Positions 26,021-35,005 are shown, numbered from the stretch's first letter. The stretch is 64,000 nucleotides of DNA from Pseudomonadota bacterium (GCA_021324155.1 JAJPJQ010000010.1:124001-188000), one strand, 5' to 3'. Program-made: numbers and translations. The notes: a model not told the origin generated them from the letters alone.

Positions 26021-26980
26021 TTATTTTTTATTATACAGCTCGCGCACGAAGCCGCTGTCTTCCAATTCTTTCAGCAGGCTGTTGTCGATGAAGCGCTCGG
26101 GGTTTTTCTCGCCGGGAGTCAAATCCAAAATCGCCTGCACCGCGTCGGCGCGCACGTAGGGCACCGCCTCCCAGACGCGCTCGTGCGGCGCATAGGCCGC
26201 GCGGATCTCTTCGGGCTTCATGCGCATGCGCTTGGCGATCGCGGCGACGGCGAGCTCGGGATTGTCTTTCCCGGCTTTCAGGCTTTCGAGGAACGCCTTC
26301 ATGAAATTCAAGACCAGCGGCCGCCGCGTTTGTAAGAAACTACGCTGCACCTCGACCGCGCCCTGGAGATACGGAATCTTCAGCGCCGCGAGATCGATCA
26401 TCTCGCGGAAGCCCGGGCGCGGCGGCGAGGAGAAGGCGGCATCGGCGAGCCCCTGCTCGAGCGACGCGAACATCTCCGGCAAGCCGCCGTGATGCAAAAA
26501 TTTCACGTCCTTGTCGGTGAGACCGCCGCGCCGAAGCGCGAGGCGCGCCGCGGTGTGCGTCGCCGAGCCGGGGCGCGACACGGCGAGGGTCTTGCCTTTC
26601 AAGTCGCCGAGCGTCTTCAGCGGCGAATCTTTGCGCGTCCACAGCGAGATGACCGAGTAGTTCGGCTTCGCGGCGATGAAGACGATATCCGCGCCGCCGA
26701 GATTCGCCGCGACCGCCGACGGCCCGCCGAAGGTGCCGAACTCGACCGTGCCGCCGACGAGCGCCTGCACCGACGCGGCGCCGCGCGCCTGGATCACCTT
26801 CATGTCGAAGCCATATTTGTCGAAGAGCTTTAAATCTTCCGCGAGCCAGATCGTCGCGTTGGTCGCGGCGATCGCCTCGTAGACGACGGCGGCGGGAATC
26901 TTTTTGTCGGCGGCACGCGACGGCGCGGCGGCGGCGATAACGACGAGAGCGAGCGCGGCGCTGAGCGTGCGCAGGGCTAT
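26021..26980 (-). CDS. ABC transporter substrate-binding protein (NMT1/THI5-like); non-ATG start, 5' end uncertain
   Basis: RTLSAALALVVIAAAAPSRAADKKIPAAVVYEAIAATNATIWLAEDLKLFDKYGFDMKVIQARGAASVQALVGGTVEFGTFGG...; upstream part of the track ORF is out-of-frame over the next gene. Confidence 0.85.
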   Translation of the reverse strand: MALRTLSAALALVVIAAAAPSRAADKKIPAAVVYEAIAATNATIWLAEDLKLFDKYGFDMKVIQARGAASVQALVGGTVEFGTFGGPSAVAANLGGADIVFIAAKPNYSVISLWTRKDSPLKTLGDLKGKTLAVSRPGSATHTAARLALRRGGLTDKDVKFLHHGGLPEMFASLEQGLADAAFSSPPRPGFREMIDLAALKIPYLQGAVEVQRSFLQTRRPLVLNFMKAFLESLKAGKDNPELAVAAIAKRMRMKPEEIRAAYAPHERVWEAVPYVRADAVQAILDLTPGEKNPERFIDNSLLKELEDSGFVRELYNKK

Positions 26981-27966
26981 TTTCCCGCGAGCTTCTTGAA
27001 GAAGCCCTCTTTCTCGAGCTCGTCGACGAAGCGCATATCGAGAAAGTCGTCCGGCTTCATCGACTTCGCCTGCGGATCGGTCTGCGCGACGTCGGCGATG
27101 ATCGGCTCCATGCCCTTGCGGCTGACGTACGGCGGGAAGGGCAGGTATTCGCGGAACTGATTCCAGGTGTCCTCCGCGATCTCGGGCTCTTTCACCTTGA
27201 GAACGTTGTGGATCATCTTGAGCGCCGCCGCCTTGTCGTTCTTGAAGCGGTAGACGCCCTCGGAGTACGCGCGCACGACGCGGCGGACGATGTCCTCGTT
27301 CGCCTTGATGTAGGTCCGGCTCGAGCCGATCGCGACCGAGACGTACTCCGGCCCTTCTTTGGCGAGGTTCATCAACTCGACGAATCCGGCCTTTTTCGCG
27401 CGGCTGTTGGTCGGCGGCGAGACCGTGCCCGCGTCGATCTGCCCGGCGGCGAGCGCGGTGAAGATGTTCGGCACTTCGAGCAGCGGCAGCACCTGATAGT
27501 CGCCGGGCTTCAAGCCGGCGGAGCCGAGCGCGTAGAGCGCGGCGGTGTGCGTCGACGAGCCGGCGCGCGTGATGCCGATCTTCTTGCCGCGCAGATCGGC
27601 GATGCGCTTGAACTCGGGCTTCGCCATCAGCGAGAAGACCATGCGGTTGGTCGCGCCGACGACCAGCGCGATGTTCGCGCCCTTCAGGTTCGCCTGCACC
27701 ATGTTGAGCCCGTCCATGAACGAGAAGCCGATCTCGCCCGCGAGGATCGCCTGGATGCCGCGCGAGCTCGACTGGATGTGGATCAGCTCGACGTTGTCGA
27801 GGCCGTACTTCTCGAAGAGCTTTTCCTGCTTCGCCATGTGCAGGCCGCTCTGCGCGCCGGTGACGGCGGTCCAGTTGATGCGCACTTTGTTCTGCTGCGC
27901 CCACGATGCCGGCGCGAGCGCGAAGATGAGGAGGATGACGGCGGCGAGAAAAGTATTCGGTTTCAT
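26977..27966 (-). CDS. ABC transporter substrate-binding protein (NMT1/THI5-like)
   Basis: Signal peptide; RINWTAVTGAQSGLHMAKQEKLFEKYGLDNVELIHIQSSSRGIQAILAGEIGFSFMDG. Confidence 0.92.
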   Translation of the reverse strand: MKPNTFLAAVILLIFALAPASWAQQNKVRINWTAVTGAQSGLHMAKQEKLFEKYGLDNVELIHIQSSSRGIQAILAGEIGFSFMDGLNMVQANLKGANIALVVGATNRMVFSLMAKPEFKRIADLRGKKIGITRAGSSTHTAALYALGSAGLKPGDYQVLPLLEVPNIFTALAAGQIDAGTVSPPTNSRAKKAGFVELMNLAKEGPEYVSVAIGSSRTYIKANEDIVRRVVRAYSEGVYRFKNDKAAALKMIHNVLKVKEPEIAEDTWNQFREYLPFPPYVSRKGMEPIIADVAQTDPQAKSMKPDDFLDMRFVDELEKEGFFKKLAGK

Positions 27967-28025
27967 GCTTGTCCCGTATAACAGCGGGGTAGCGCTGTCA
28001 ATGCGGGCGCATACCGTACGCGTGT

Positions 28026-28047
28026 CGCGTCTTGACGAGACGCGCGC
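28026..28047. repeat. Family F hairpin, left copy
   Basis: CGCGTCTTGACGAGACGCGCGC; related to 28846-28877. Confidence 0.55.
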
Positions 28048-28172
28048 GCAATTGATAAACCCGGCGCCGATTTATCAGTTAATCCATTCGACACGCGTCG
28101 ACGCTTGCGGCGGCACCGCCCGTCGTTGTAGCGTGCACCGTGCAAAACACTACCCGCAGCAGGAGGAACATC

Positions 28173-28778
28173 ATGAAAATTTCGGAATTTCATCGCCTGG
28201 CGCGCTTTATTTCCGCGCTCGCGCTCGCCGCGGCGCTCGGCCACCTGGCGGCCGCGGAGGCGCGCGCCGCCGCCGCGCCGCAGGGCAACCCGCAGCAGGA
28301 GATCGCCGACAAGGTCGACCTCATTCCGCCCGCCTGGAGCCAGTCGCTCCCCGCCCCGGAACGATTCCAGCTTGTACTCGGCGGCGCCGGCGTGCTCGAC
28401 AAGGAGACCGGGCTCGTCTGGGAGCAGACGCCCGACGCCGGCTTGCGGCAATGGCACGAGAACTTTTTCTTCTGCTACAACAAGGGCGTCGGCGGGCGTA
28501 AAGGCTGGCGCGTCCCGACGGTCGAGGAGCTCGCGAGCCTCGTCGACACTTCCAATTCGCAGCCGACCTTGCCGACCGCCCATCCGTTCACCATCCCCGA
28601 TCCAAACGCCGTCTTCTGGTCGACGACGACTGTCGTCGGCAATGTGCCGGACAACGCGTGGGTCGTCGGCTTCGGCTTCGGCGTCGTCAACAACGCCGGC
28701 TTCGGCGGCAAGCTCGCTTCGTTGCGCACCTGGTGCGTGCGCGGCGGACAGGGATACGACGGCCGGCCGATTTTCTAA
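28173..28778 (+). CDS. DUF1566-type exported protein
   Basis: AGGAGGAACATC RBS; signal peptide; KETGLVWEQTPD...GGRKGWRVPTVEELASLVDTS...VFWSTTTV...LRTWCVRGGQ. Confidence 0.88.
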   Translation: MKISEFHRLARFISALALAAALGHLAAAEARAAAAPQGNPQQEIADKVDLIPPAWSQSLPAPERFQLVLGGAGVLDKETGLVWEQTPDAGLRQWHENFFFCYNKGVGGRKGWRVPTVEELASLVDTSNSQPTLPTAHPFTIPDPNAVFWSTTTVVGNVPDNAWVVGFGFGVVNNAGFGGKLASLRTWCVRGGQGYDGRPIF

Positions 28779-28845
28779 CGCCGTAATCTGCCCCGCCGTC
28801 TTCGGCGCGCGGGCGCCGCAGGCTTTTGCGCGCGCGAGTCGCGTC

Positions 28846-28877
28846 GCGGCGCGTGTCTTGACAAGACGCGCGCCGCG
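28846..28877. repeat. Family F hairpin, right copy; long near-perfect palindrome
   Basis: CGCGGCGCGTGTCTTGACAAGACGCGCGCCGCG. Confidence 0.65.
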
Positions 28878-28919
28878 ACTGTAGATCGGCTTCAGCGCCA
28901 CCCATGGAAGGAGGCCGCC

Positions 28920-29927
28920 ATGCCGCACGCGCGCATTCGATTGAGATTGCTGGTCGCCGCGTTTTTGTTGGTCGCGCTCGCCGCGCCGCGCCAAGCCGCC
29001 GCGCAGCAGCTCAAGAAAGTCACGGTCGTCTACACGATCGTCTCGGGCGACTCGGTCGCTTTCTGGGTCGCCGAAGAAAAAGGCTTTTTCCGCAAATACG
29101 GCCTCGACGCCGACCTCAAGTTCATCACCGGCAGCAACCAGACGATCGCGTCGATGATGGCCGGGCAGGTCGACTTCACCAACGCCGGCGGCGGCGCGGT
29201 GGTCGAGGCCGACCTCCAGGGCGGCGACGCGGTCATGATCGGCTCGCTCGTGCCCTATTTTCTCATGTCGATGTACAGCCAGCCGGAGATCCAGAGCGTG
29301 AAAGAATTGAAGGGCAAGCGCATCGCGGTCACGACGCTCGGCACCGCGACCGACTTCGCGCGCCGCATCATCGTGCAGAAGGCCGGCCTTAATCCCGACC
29401 GCGACACGCTGCCGCTCTCGACCAAGGGACCGTCGGAGATTCTCCAGGCGCTGCTCACGAAAAACGCCGAGGCGGGCATGGTCGTGCCGCCGCTCACGCT
29501 GATGGCGAAACAGAAGGGGTTGAAGGAACTGGTCGACCTCATCGGCCAGAAAGTCCCGTACGTGCAGACCTCGGTCGCGACCACGCGGCGCATGCTGCAA
29601 AAAGATCCCGGCGCCGCCGAGAGCTTCATGAAGGCCATCATAGAAGCCGTCGCGTTCCAGAAGCAGCAGCCGAAGGCGACGAAGGAAATTCTCAATAAAT
29701 ATCTCAAGAACATCCCCGACGACCTGCTCGACGAGACCTACCAGCGCTACGTCGTCGACATGTACCAGAAGTACCCGCGCGTCTCGCACGACGGCATCCA
29801 GACGCTGCTCGACTTCGTCAGGCTCAACAACGAGAAGGCGAAGTCGGCGAAGCCCGAGCAGTTCACCGATACGAGCATTTTGGAGAAATTGGAGAAGGCG
29901 AAGTTCGCCGACCAGTTTTACAAGTGA
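28920..29927 (+). CDS. ABC transporter substrate-binding protein (NMT1/THI5-like)
   Basis: Signal peptide; KKVTVVYTIVSGDSVAFWVAEEKGFFRKYGLDADLKFITGSNQTIASMMAGQVDFTNAGG; GGAGG RBS. Confidence 0.92.
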   Translation: MPHARIRLRLLVAAFLLVALAAPRQAAAQQLKKVTVVYTIVSGDSVAFWVAEEKGFFRKYGLDADLKFITGSNQTIASMMAGQVDFTNAGGGAVVEADLQGGDAVMIGSLVPYFLMSMYSQPEIQSVKELKGKRIAVTTLGTATDFARRIIVQKAGLNPDRDTLPLSTKGPSEILQALLTKNAEAGMVVPPLTLMAKQKGLKELVDLIGQKVPYVQTSVATTRRMLQKDPGAAESFMKAIIEAVAFQKQQPKATKEILNKYLKNIPDDLLDETYQRYVVDMYQKYPRVSHDGIQTLLDFVRLNNEKAKSAKPEQFTDTSILEKLEKAKFADQFYK

Positions 29928-29955
29928 CGGCCATAGAGACCAAAATGAATCGAAG

Positions 29956-30045
29956 CGTGCTTCGACAGGCTCAGCACGAACGGAATTTATTACTCGACCT
30001 GAAGGAGCATCACGATTCGCCCCGAGCTTGTCGAAGGGCTCCGCG
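29956..30045. repeat. Family E inverted pair (CTTCGACAGGCTCAGCACGAACGG ... CCCGAGCTTGTCGAAGGGCTC)
   Basis: Direct reading; related copies at 32014-32040 and degenerate at 50324-50360. Confidence 0.7.
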
Positions 30046-30070
30046 AAAACGGGAATATGATATGACATAC

Positions 30071-30090
30071 GGATGGTTCGCGAACGTCCC
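30071..30090. repeat. Degenerate family A repeat
   Basis: GGATGGTTCGCGAACGTCCC versus consensus GGGCGGTTCGCGAACCGCCC. Confidence 0.6.
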
Positions 30091-30243
30091 CTGCGCCGCT
30101 CGCAATTCGCCGTTGACCTCACGTCCCCCTTCTCCTTGGCTTTTCCGGCGCGCTTTGGTAGAAATTTTTTCACCGCGACAAACCTCCGCACCGGACTCCG
30201 TTTTGCCGGCTCGTGGTCAATTTAATTCAAGAGGGGAAATGTA

Positions 30244-30879
30244 GTGGATAGTACCAAACCGTTCCGTGCCAAGCACGCGTGGCTTTTGCTCTTCGCCGCG
30301 ATGATCGTTTTTGTTGTCTTCAACCGCGACCTGGCGCTGCTCGACGCGAACTCGCCGCTGCGCCAGCGCTACAACGCCGTGCCGTGGTGGATGCTGGTGC
30401 ACGGCATCGCCGGCGCCGTTGCGCTCTTGCTTGCGCCGTTTCAGTTCTCGAGCCGGCTCAGGCGCCGCTACATCCAAGTCCACCGCATCATGGGGCGGAT
30501 TTACGTCGCGTGCACGGCGGTGGCGGCGCCGGCGGCAATTCCGATCGCGGTGATCCTCGGGCCGTCGATCCTCATCCCGGCGGCGACGCTGCAATCGATC
30601 GGCTGGATCGTGACGACGGCGACGGCGCTTTACTGCATCCGCACCGGCCGCGTCCAGCAGCATCGCGAATGGATGCTCCGGAGCTATCCCTTCGCGATGG
30701 TCTTCATCGTCGTGCGCGTGCTGGTCGCGATACCGGCGATCGACCGCATGGGCGAACTGGGGCTCGCGATGGTCGTCTGGCCGACGATCGCCGTCGCCGG
30801 CATCCTGCCGTCGTTCCTGCTCGCGTGGCAGCATCTTGCGGCGGACGAGCCGGCGGCCGTAACGCAGCGCGCCGCGTAA
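30244..30879 (+). CDS. DUF2306-like membrane protein
   Basis: Multi-TM; WWMLVHGIAGAVALLLAPFQFSSRLRRRYIQVHRIMGRIYVACTAVAAPAAI...QQHREWMLRSYPFAMVFIVVRV. Confidence 0.82.
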   Translation: MDSTKPFRAKHAWLLLFAAMIVFVVFNRDLALLDANSPLRQRYNAVPWWMLVHGIAGAVALLLAPFQFSSRLRRRYIQVHRIMGRIYVACTAVAAPAAIPIAVILGPSILIPAATLQSIGWIVTTATALYCIRTGRVQQHREWMLRSYPFAMVFIVVRVLVAIPAIDRMGELGLAMVVWPTIAVAGILPSFLLAWQHLAADEPAAVTQRAA

Positions 30880-30986
30880 TTCCCGCTCCTTAAGGCGGGC
30901 GGGGACGAGAAGACGATACTTTTTTATTTTCCCTCTCCCATCTCGGGAGACGGGTTCGATGGCTGGGCTTTGCAGCGATCTTGCTT

Positions 30987-31445
30987 TTACCGCCCGCTAA
31001 ACCGCGCGAGCTCTTCCTTGATGCCGGCGAGCCTTTGATCCCGGTCGAGCCGCTCGAGCTGCTGCTCGCGCGCGAACTGGGCGGCCCAGCGCCGGCGCCG
31101 CGCCGTGTCGCCCTGCCGGTCGATTTGCACAATGCGCTGCACGGCCCGCAGGGCCTGAAGCTGCTGCTCGTCCTGGAGCCGTTCGAGCTCGCGCTGCAGG
31201 CGGCTTATATCGGCCCGATTCACGTTGCCGGAATCGTTGAGGCTGTCGATCTGCTGCTGCAGCTCGGCGGCCGCCTGCTGCTGCAGGACATCGTTCGCCT
31301 GCCGCTGGCGGAGGAGCCCCTCGATCTGCAGTTGCCGAAAGATCTGATTCTGCCCCCCCGGTGTCAGAGCGAGGGGATCGTTCGTCTGCGCGGCGGCGGG
31401 TAAAGCCCCAAGCAGGAGGAACGCGGCCAGAATCGACGCCTTCAC
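30987..31445 (-). CDS. Exported Gln-rich coiled-coil protein of unknown function
   Basis: Signal peptide MKASILAAFLLLGALPAAAQ; QLQIEGLLRQRQANDVLQQQAAAELQQQIDSL... Confidence 0.7.
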   Translation of the reverse strand: MKASILAAFLLLGALPAAAQTNDPLALTPGGQNQIFRQLQIEGLLRQRQANDVLQQQAAAELQQQIDSLNDSGNVNRADISRLQRELERLQDEQQLQALRAVQRIVQIDRQGDTARRRRWAAQFAREQQLERLDRDQRLAGIKEELARFSGR

Positions 31446-31449
31446 ACGA

Positions 31450-31887
31450 TCATGATACTCCGCCGGGCGGCGGTGCGGAAGAGGCGTAGGCGGAAGATAC
31501 AGAAGGATCGTGGGTCGCCATCGAAACGGCCGTCAGCGACCTTGCCTCCTCCTCGCCCTCTTTTTTGATCGTGATCTCGATCGACGTCGGCCCGCCGATC
31601 TCGAAGTCCGGATCGGTGCGCCGGTAGACCTCGGGCTTGAGCGCGCGCACCGCGAACACCGCCAGCGCGTCCGAATAGGCTTTGTACCAGCCGGTGATCT
31701 CGCCGCGCCAGTGAAGCGGCATGTCGACGCCGCGAAACGCGCGCCGCCACACCTCCGCCTCGGCCCGGTCGGCGATCATCTCCCGCGCGCGCTCGAAGCA
31801 CTCGCGGTAGCGGCGGTCCGCTTTCATCCAGTCGTAATGCGCGGTCCGCGACACGCCCGAGAGCGCGGCCGCGCGCTTGATGCCCAT
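31450..31887 (-). CDS. Phage terminase small subunit-like HTH protein (start may lie upstream, about 31990)
   Basis: IKRAAALSGVSRTAHYDWMKADRRYRECFERAREMIADRAEAEVWRRAFRGVDMPLHWRGEITGWYKAYSDALAVFAVRALKPEVYRRTD; in-frame upstream codons read DENKLAELRACFADLENRHQRAFLAGFVAG. Confidence 0.7.
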   Translation of the reverse strand: MGIKRAAALSGVSRTAHYDWMKADRRYRECFERAREMIADRAEAEVWRRAFRGVDMPLHWRGEITGWYKAYSDALAVFAVRALKPEVYRRTDPDFEIGGPTSIEITIKKEGEEEARSLTAVSMATHDPSVSSAYASSAPPPGGVS

Positions 31888-32013
31888 GCCGGCGACGAAG
31901 CCGGCGAGAAAGGCGCGCTGGTGGCGGTTCTCCAGATCGGCGAAGCACGCGCGCAGCTCGGCGAGCTTGTTTTCATCCGGCGCCGGCTCGGCCGGCCGCG
32001 GCGCATGCTCGCG

Positions 32014-32040
32014 TGCCTGTCCTGAGCTTGTCGAAGGGAC
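32014..32040. repeat. Family E repeat copy (CCTGTCCTGAGCTTGTCGAAGGGAC)
   Basis: Direct reading. Confidence 0.7.
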
Positions 32041-32055
32041 GCGAAAATTTGCTGC

Positions 32056-32508
32056 CTACAGTTGCTTCCCTTCGCCGGGCACCCGCTTGTTCTCGTACTC
32101 CTTGCCGCTTTCGTCGATGAGGCGCATCGTGTCGTCCGTGATATCCACGATGATGTCGACGACGGTTTTGTCCACATCGATCGGGACAACCCGCAGCGGC
32201 ACGAGCATGTCGATCTTGTCGGCCTTGTTGTACAACCGGCCCCCCTCGATCCACCACTTGCCTTCCGCCGTCATCAAGACCTCGCGCTTCTCCGGCGACA
32301 AGTAGATCGCCAGACGATAGACCCCGCCCGGCAGAAACGTCGAGATGCCGTAGGGCGTTTCACCCTCCGACCACGAACCGAGCATCTTCTGCCTCCACGC
32401 CTCGTCGCTCCCGGGCTGCGGCTCCGCGGCTGAGGAAAGGTTCAACGCTGCGGACAGCACCAGAACCGCGAGGGACAACCCTGCGAGTATCAAGGCGGCG
32501 GTTTTCAT
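32056..32508 (-). CDS. Exported protein of unknown function
   Basis: Signal peptide; MLGSWSEGETPYGISTFLPGGVYRLAIYLSPEKREVLMTAEGKWWIEGGRLYNKADK. Confidence 0.75.
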   Translation of the reverse strand: MKTAALILAGLSLAVLVLSAALNLSSAAEPQPGSDEAWRQKMLGSWSEGETPYGISTFLPGGVYRLAIYLSPEKREVLMTAEGKWWIEGGRLYNKADKIDMLVPLRVVPIDVDKTVVDIIVDITDDTMRLIDESGKEYENKRVPGEGKQL

Positions 32509-32855
32509 CCAGGAGAAATGATGCTCCGGAATCGGAGACGGATCAAGAAAAATCCTATCCTCGCCGTGTCGAAGGATATCGGCGGAATGTCGAGGGGTGA
32601 CGCCATGAGAACGGCAGTTATTAAAGGCGAGCGGGCTGGCTGGAGGGGATCGGGGTCAGGCTTTCTATTCTTGACAATCTTTCTTCGCACTTCCCCGCCT
32701 GCTCCTCGTGCACCTTGTCCAGCAGCGGCGCGGCCGTAGCGAAAATCTGAGCTTGATTGTGACCTGCGCTTTCCTCAAGGCTCGGTCGTTCATCGAGACT
32801 GCAACCGCCGGCTCGCGGTCATGCCGAATGCGGCACACCCTGGCCGCTGCACGAT

Positions 32856-33662
32856 TCACTGCCCGCCGTTTTGCCGCAGGCGGACTTCGTGGATCGGGTA
32901 AGGGATGTCGATGTTGCCGGCGCGGAAGCGCTCGACGAGGGCCTGGTACAATTCGCCCTTGGCGGGGACGACGTCGGGGACGGCGACCCAGGGCTGGATG
33001 GTAAGCGTGACGGTGGAGGCGGCGAGCTCGCTGACGCCGATGACGGGGGCGGGCTGCTTTAGGACGCGCGGGTTCTGGAGCACGGCTTCGCGCGCGGCGG
33101 CGATGACTTCGTTGAGGTTGGCGCCGTAGGCGACGCCGACGGTGAGGGTGAGCTGGCGCACGGCGCCGAAGTTGTGCAGGATCTCGCCGACGATCTTGCG
33201 GTTGGGGATGACGACGCGCGAGCCGTCGAGCTGGACGAGGAAGGTGGAGAAGAGCTCGATGTTGACGACCTCGCCGTGGACGCCGACGATCTCGATGTAT
33301 TCGCCGACGCGGAATGGCTTGGTGAAGATGATCGAGAGGCCGGCGATGACGTTGCCGAGGACGCCCTGGAGCGCGATGCCGACGCCGAGGCCGGCGACGC
33401 CGACGGCGGCGACCAGCGGGGCGATCTGAAAGCCGAACTTGTCGAGCGCGATGAGGAGCGCGAGCAGGACGACGAGCGCGCGGATGACGCGCACCATGAG
33501 GCGGCGCGTGGGCGGGTCTTTGACGTGCGGCGCGAGCGAGCGGTCGGCGGCCTTGCCGATCCAGCTCGCCGCGAGCACGCCGGCGACGAGGATGATGACC
33601 GCGCCGAGGACCTGGAAGCCGTAGCGGATGATGAGCTCGAGCGTGGCGTCTTTTGCCGACAT
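32856..33662 (-). CDS. Mechanosensitive ion channel (MscS family)
   Basis: FQIAPLVAAVGVAGLGVGIALQGVLGNVIAGLSIIFTKPFRVGEYIEIVGVHGEVVNIELFSTFLVQLDGSRVVIPNRKIVGEIL. Confidence 0.95.
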   Translation of the reverse strand: MSAKDATLELIIRYGFQVLGAVIILVAGVLAASWIGKAADRSLAPHVKDPPTRRLMVRVIRALVVLLALLIALDKFGFQIAPLVAAVGVAGLGVGIALQGVLGNVIAGLSIIFTKPFRVGEYIEIVGVHGEVVNIELFSTFLVQLDGSRVVIPNRKIVGEILHNFGAVRQLTLTVGVAYGANLNEVIAAAREAVLQNPRVLKQPAPVIGVSELAASTVTLTIQPWVAVPDVVPAKGELYQALVERFRAGNIDIPYPIHEVRLRQNGGQ

Positions 33663-33836
33663 GGTGGTTCTCCTTTGGGGATCGACGGGTGCGGGCGCGA
33701 CCCGAAGCGGCCAAAATAGTCTCAGCCGGCGCGGAGGGCAAGGAAAATATGCGGGGGCGCGGTGGCGGCTTAAAGCGGTCGAATCGCCTTTCGAAGCGCT
33801 TTGGCAATCTTTTTTCCTCCGTGCTAGACCCATTCC

Positions 33837-34796
33837 ATGGCTAAAAAAGTCCACCTGACGCTCGCGTGCGGCGACTACGAGAGCGTGCGCGCGCTGATCG
33901 ACGGCAGCGTCGAGCCGGAGGGCGTCGAGCTCACGGTCTTGACCGATATGGAGTCGAGCATCCGCCACTGGCGCATGATCCGGAACCGCGAGTTCGACGT
34001 GGCGGAGCTCTCGATGTCGAACTACATCGCGGCGAAGGTGCGCGGGCAGCCGTTCGTCGCGATACCGGTGTTTCTCCACCGCCGCTTCCGCCACAGCTTC
34101 ATCTTCACGAACGTGAAGAAGGGCATCCAGAAGCCGGCGGACCTGATCGGCCGCAAAGTCGGCTTGAGAAACTTCTCGGCGACGGCGAACCTCTGGATGC
34201 GCGGCATCCTCGAGCACGAATTCGGCGTGCCGCACAAAAAGATTCAATGGTTCAAGCAGGACGACGAGGAGGTCGAGGTCGATCTGCCCAAGGACCTCTC
34301 ACTGACGAAAATTCCCGACGGCGCGGACATCGAGGACATGCTCGCCGAGGGCGAGATCGACGCGCTGCTCCATCCCGAGCTGATCCGGCCGATCCTCGCC
34401 CGCGACCCGCGCGTGGGGCGGCTCTTCCCCGATTACAAGGAGCGCGAGATCGAATACTTCAAGCGCACCGGGATTTTCCCCATCATGCACACGACCGCGA
34501 TCCGCGCCGAGGTGGTCGAGCGCTATCCGTGGCTGCCGGTGAGCCTCTACAAAGCCTTCGAGCGCGCGAAGCGCATCGCCTACCAGAAGATGGAGAACCC
34601 GCGGCGCGTGCCGCTCGCGTGGTTCCGCCACGCGCTGGAGGAGCAGGAGGACATTCTCGGCAAGGACCCGTGGGTCTACGGCCTCGGGCCGGAAAACCGG
34701 AAGAATTTAGAAACGCTCATGCAGTATTCTGTCGAGCAGGGCTTCATCGACCGCAAGGTGCCGGTCGAGGAATTGTTCGTGGAATTGAAATTGTAG
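33837..34796 (+). CDS. 4,5-dihydroxyphthalate decarboxylase-like / ABC substrate-binding family protein
   Basis: LTLACGDYESVRALIDGSVEPEGVELTVLTDMESSIRHWRMIRNREFDVAELSMSNYIAAKVRGQPFVAIPVFLHRRFRHSFIFTN. Confidence 0.85.
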   Translation: MAKKVHLTLACGDYESVRALIDGSVEPEGVELTVLTDMESSIRHWRMIRNREFDVAELSMSNYIAAKVRGQPFVAIPVFLHRRFRHSFIFTNVKKGIQKPADLIGRKVGLRNFSATANLWMRGILEHEFGVPHKKIQWFKQDDEEVEVDLPKDLSLTKIPDGADIEDMLAEGEIDALLHPELIRPILARDPRVGRLFPDYKEREIEYFKRTGIFPIMHTTAIRAEVVERYPWLPVSLYKAFERAKRIAYQKMENPRRVPLAWFRHALEEQEDILGKDPWVYGLGPENRKNLETLMQYSVEQGFIDRKVPVEELFVELKL

Positions 34797-34805
34797 ATCG
34801 AAGAA

Positions 34806-34825
34806 GGGCACGGCACGCCGTGCCC
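34806..34825 (-). repeat. Palindromic repeat family B, copy 5
   Basis: GGGCACGGCACGCCGTGCCC then CTAC. Confidence 0.93.
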
Positions 34826-34929
34826 CTACAGAAATCCGAAATCCATCCTTCGTGAATTCTTCCTCTCCCCGCCTCAAGGGCAAAGGCAGTCAGGCGAATA
34901 CAACGAACGTTTTTACCTCTTCGACGTAG

Positions 34930-34949
34930 GGGCACGGCGTGCCGTGCCC
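34930..34949 (+). repeat. Palindromic repeat family B, copy 6
   Basis: GTAGGGGCACGGCGTGCCGTGCCC; inverted pair with copy 5. Confidence 0.93.
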
Positions 34950-35005
34950 TCTCTATCTCCATCCGCCTTTACGCCTCGAGTGTTTTTCGTTACTGTGTGA
35001 AAATC

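Noticed and set aside
26021-27904. 627-aa minus-strand ORF as one protein
   Set aside because: Upstream half is the out-of-frame translation of the in-frame NMT1 gene 26977..27966; only the C-terminal about 315 aa is a real protein
27963-30191. 742-aa minus-strand ORF
   Set aside because: Antisense across DUF1566 and substrate-binding genes; no domain, skewed composition
31450-32040. Prophage call from terminase-like gene
   Set aside because: No other phage structural, integrase or lysis genes in the neighbourhood; kept as orphan only
32856-34247. 463-aa ORF as a fused MscS protein
   Set aside because: N-terminal about 195 aa is antisense of the 33837..34796 gene; the MscS start is at 33662
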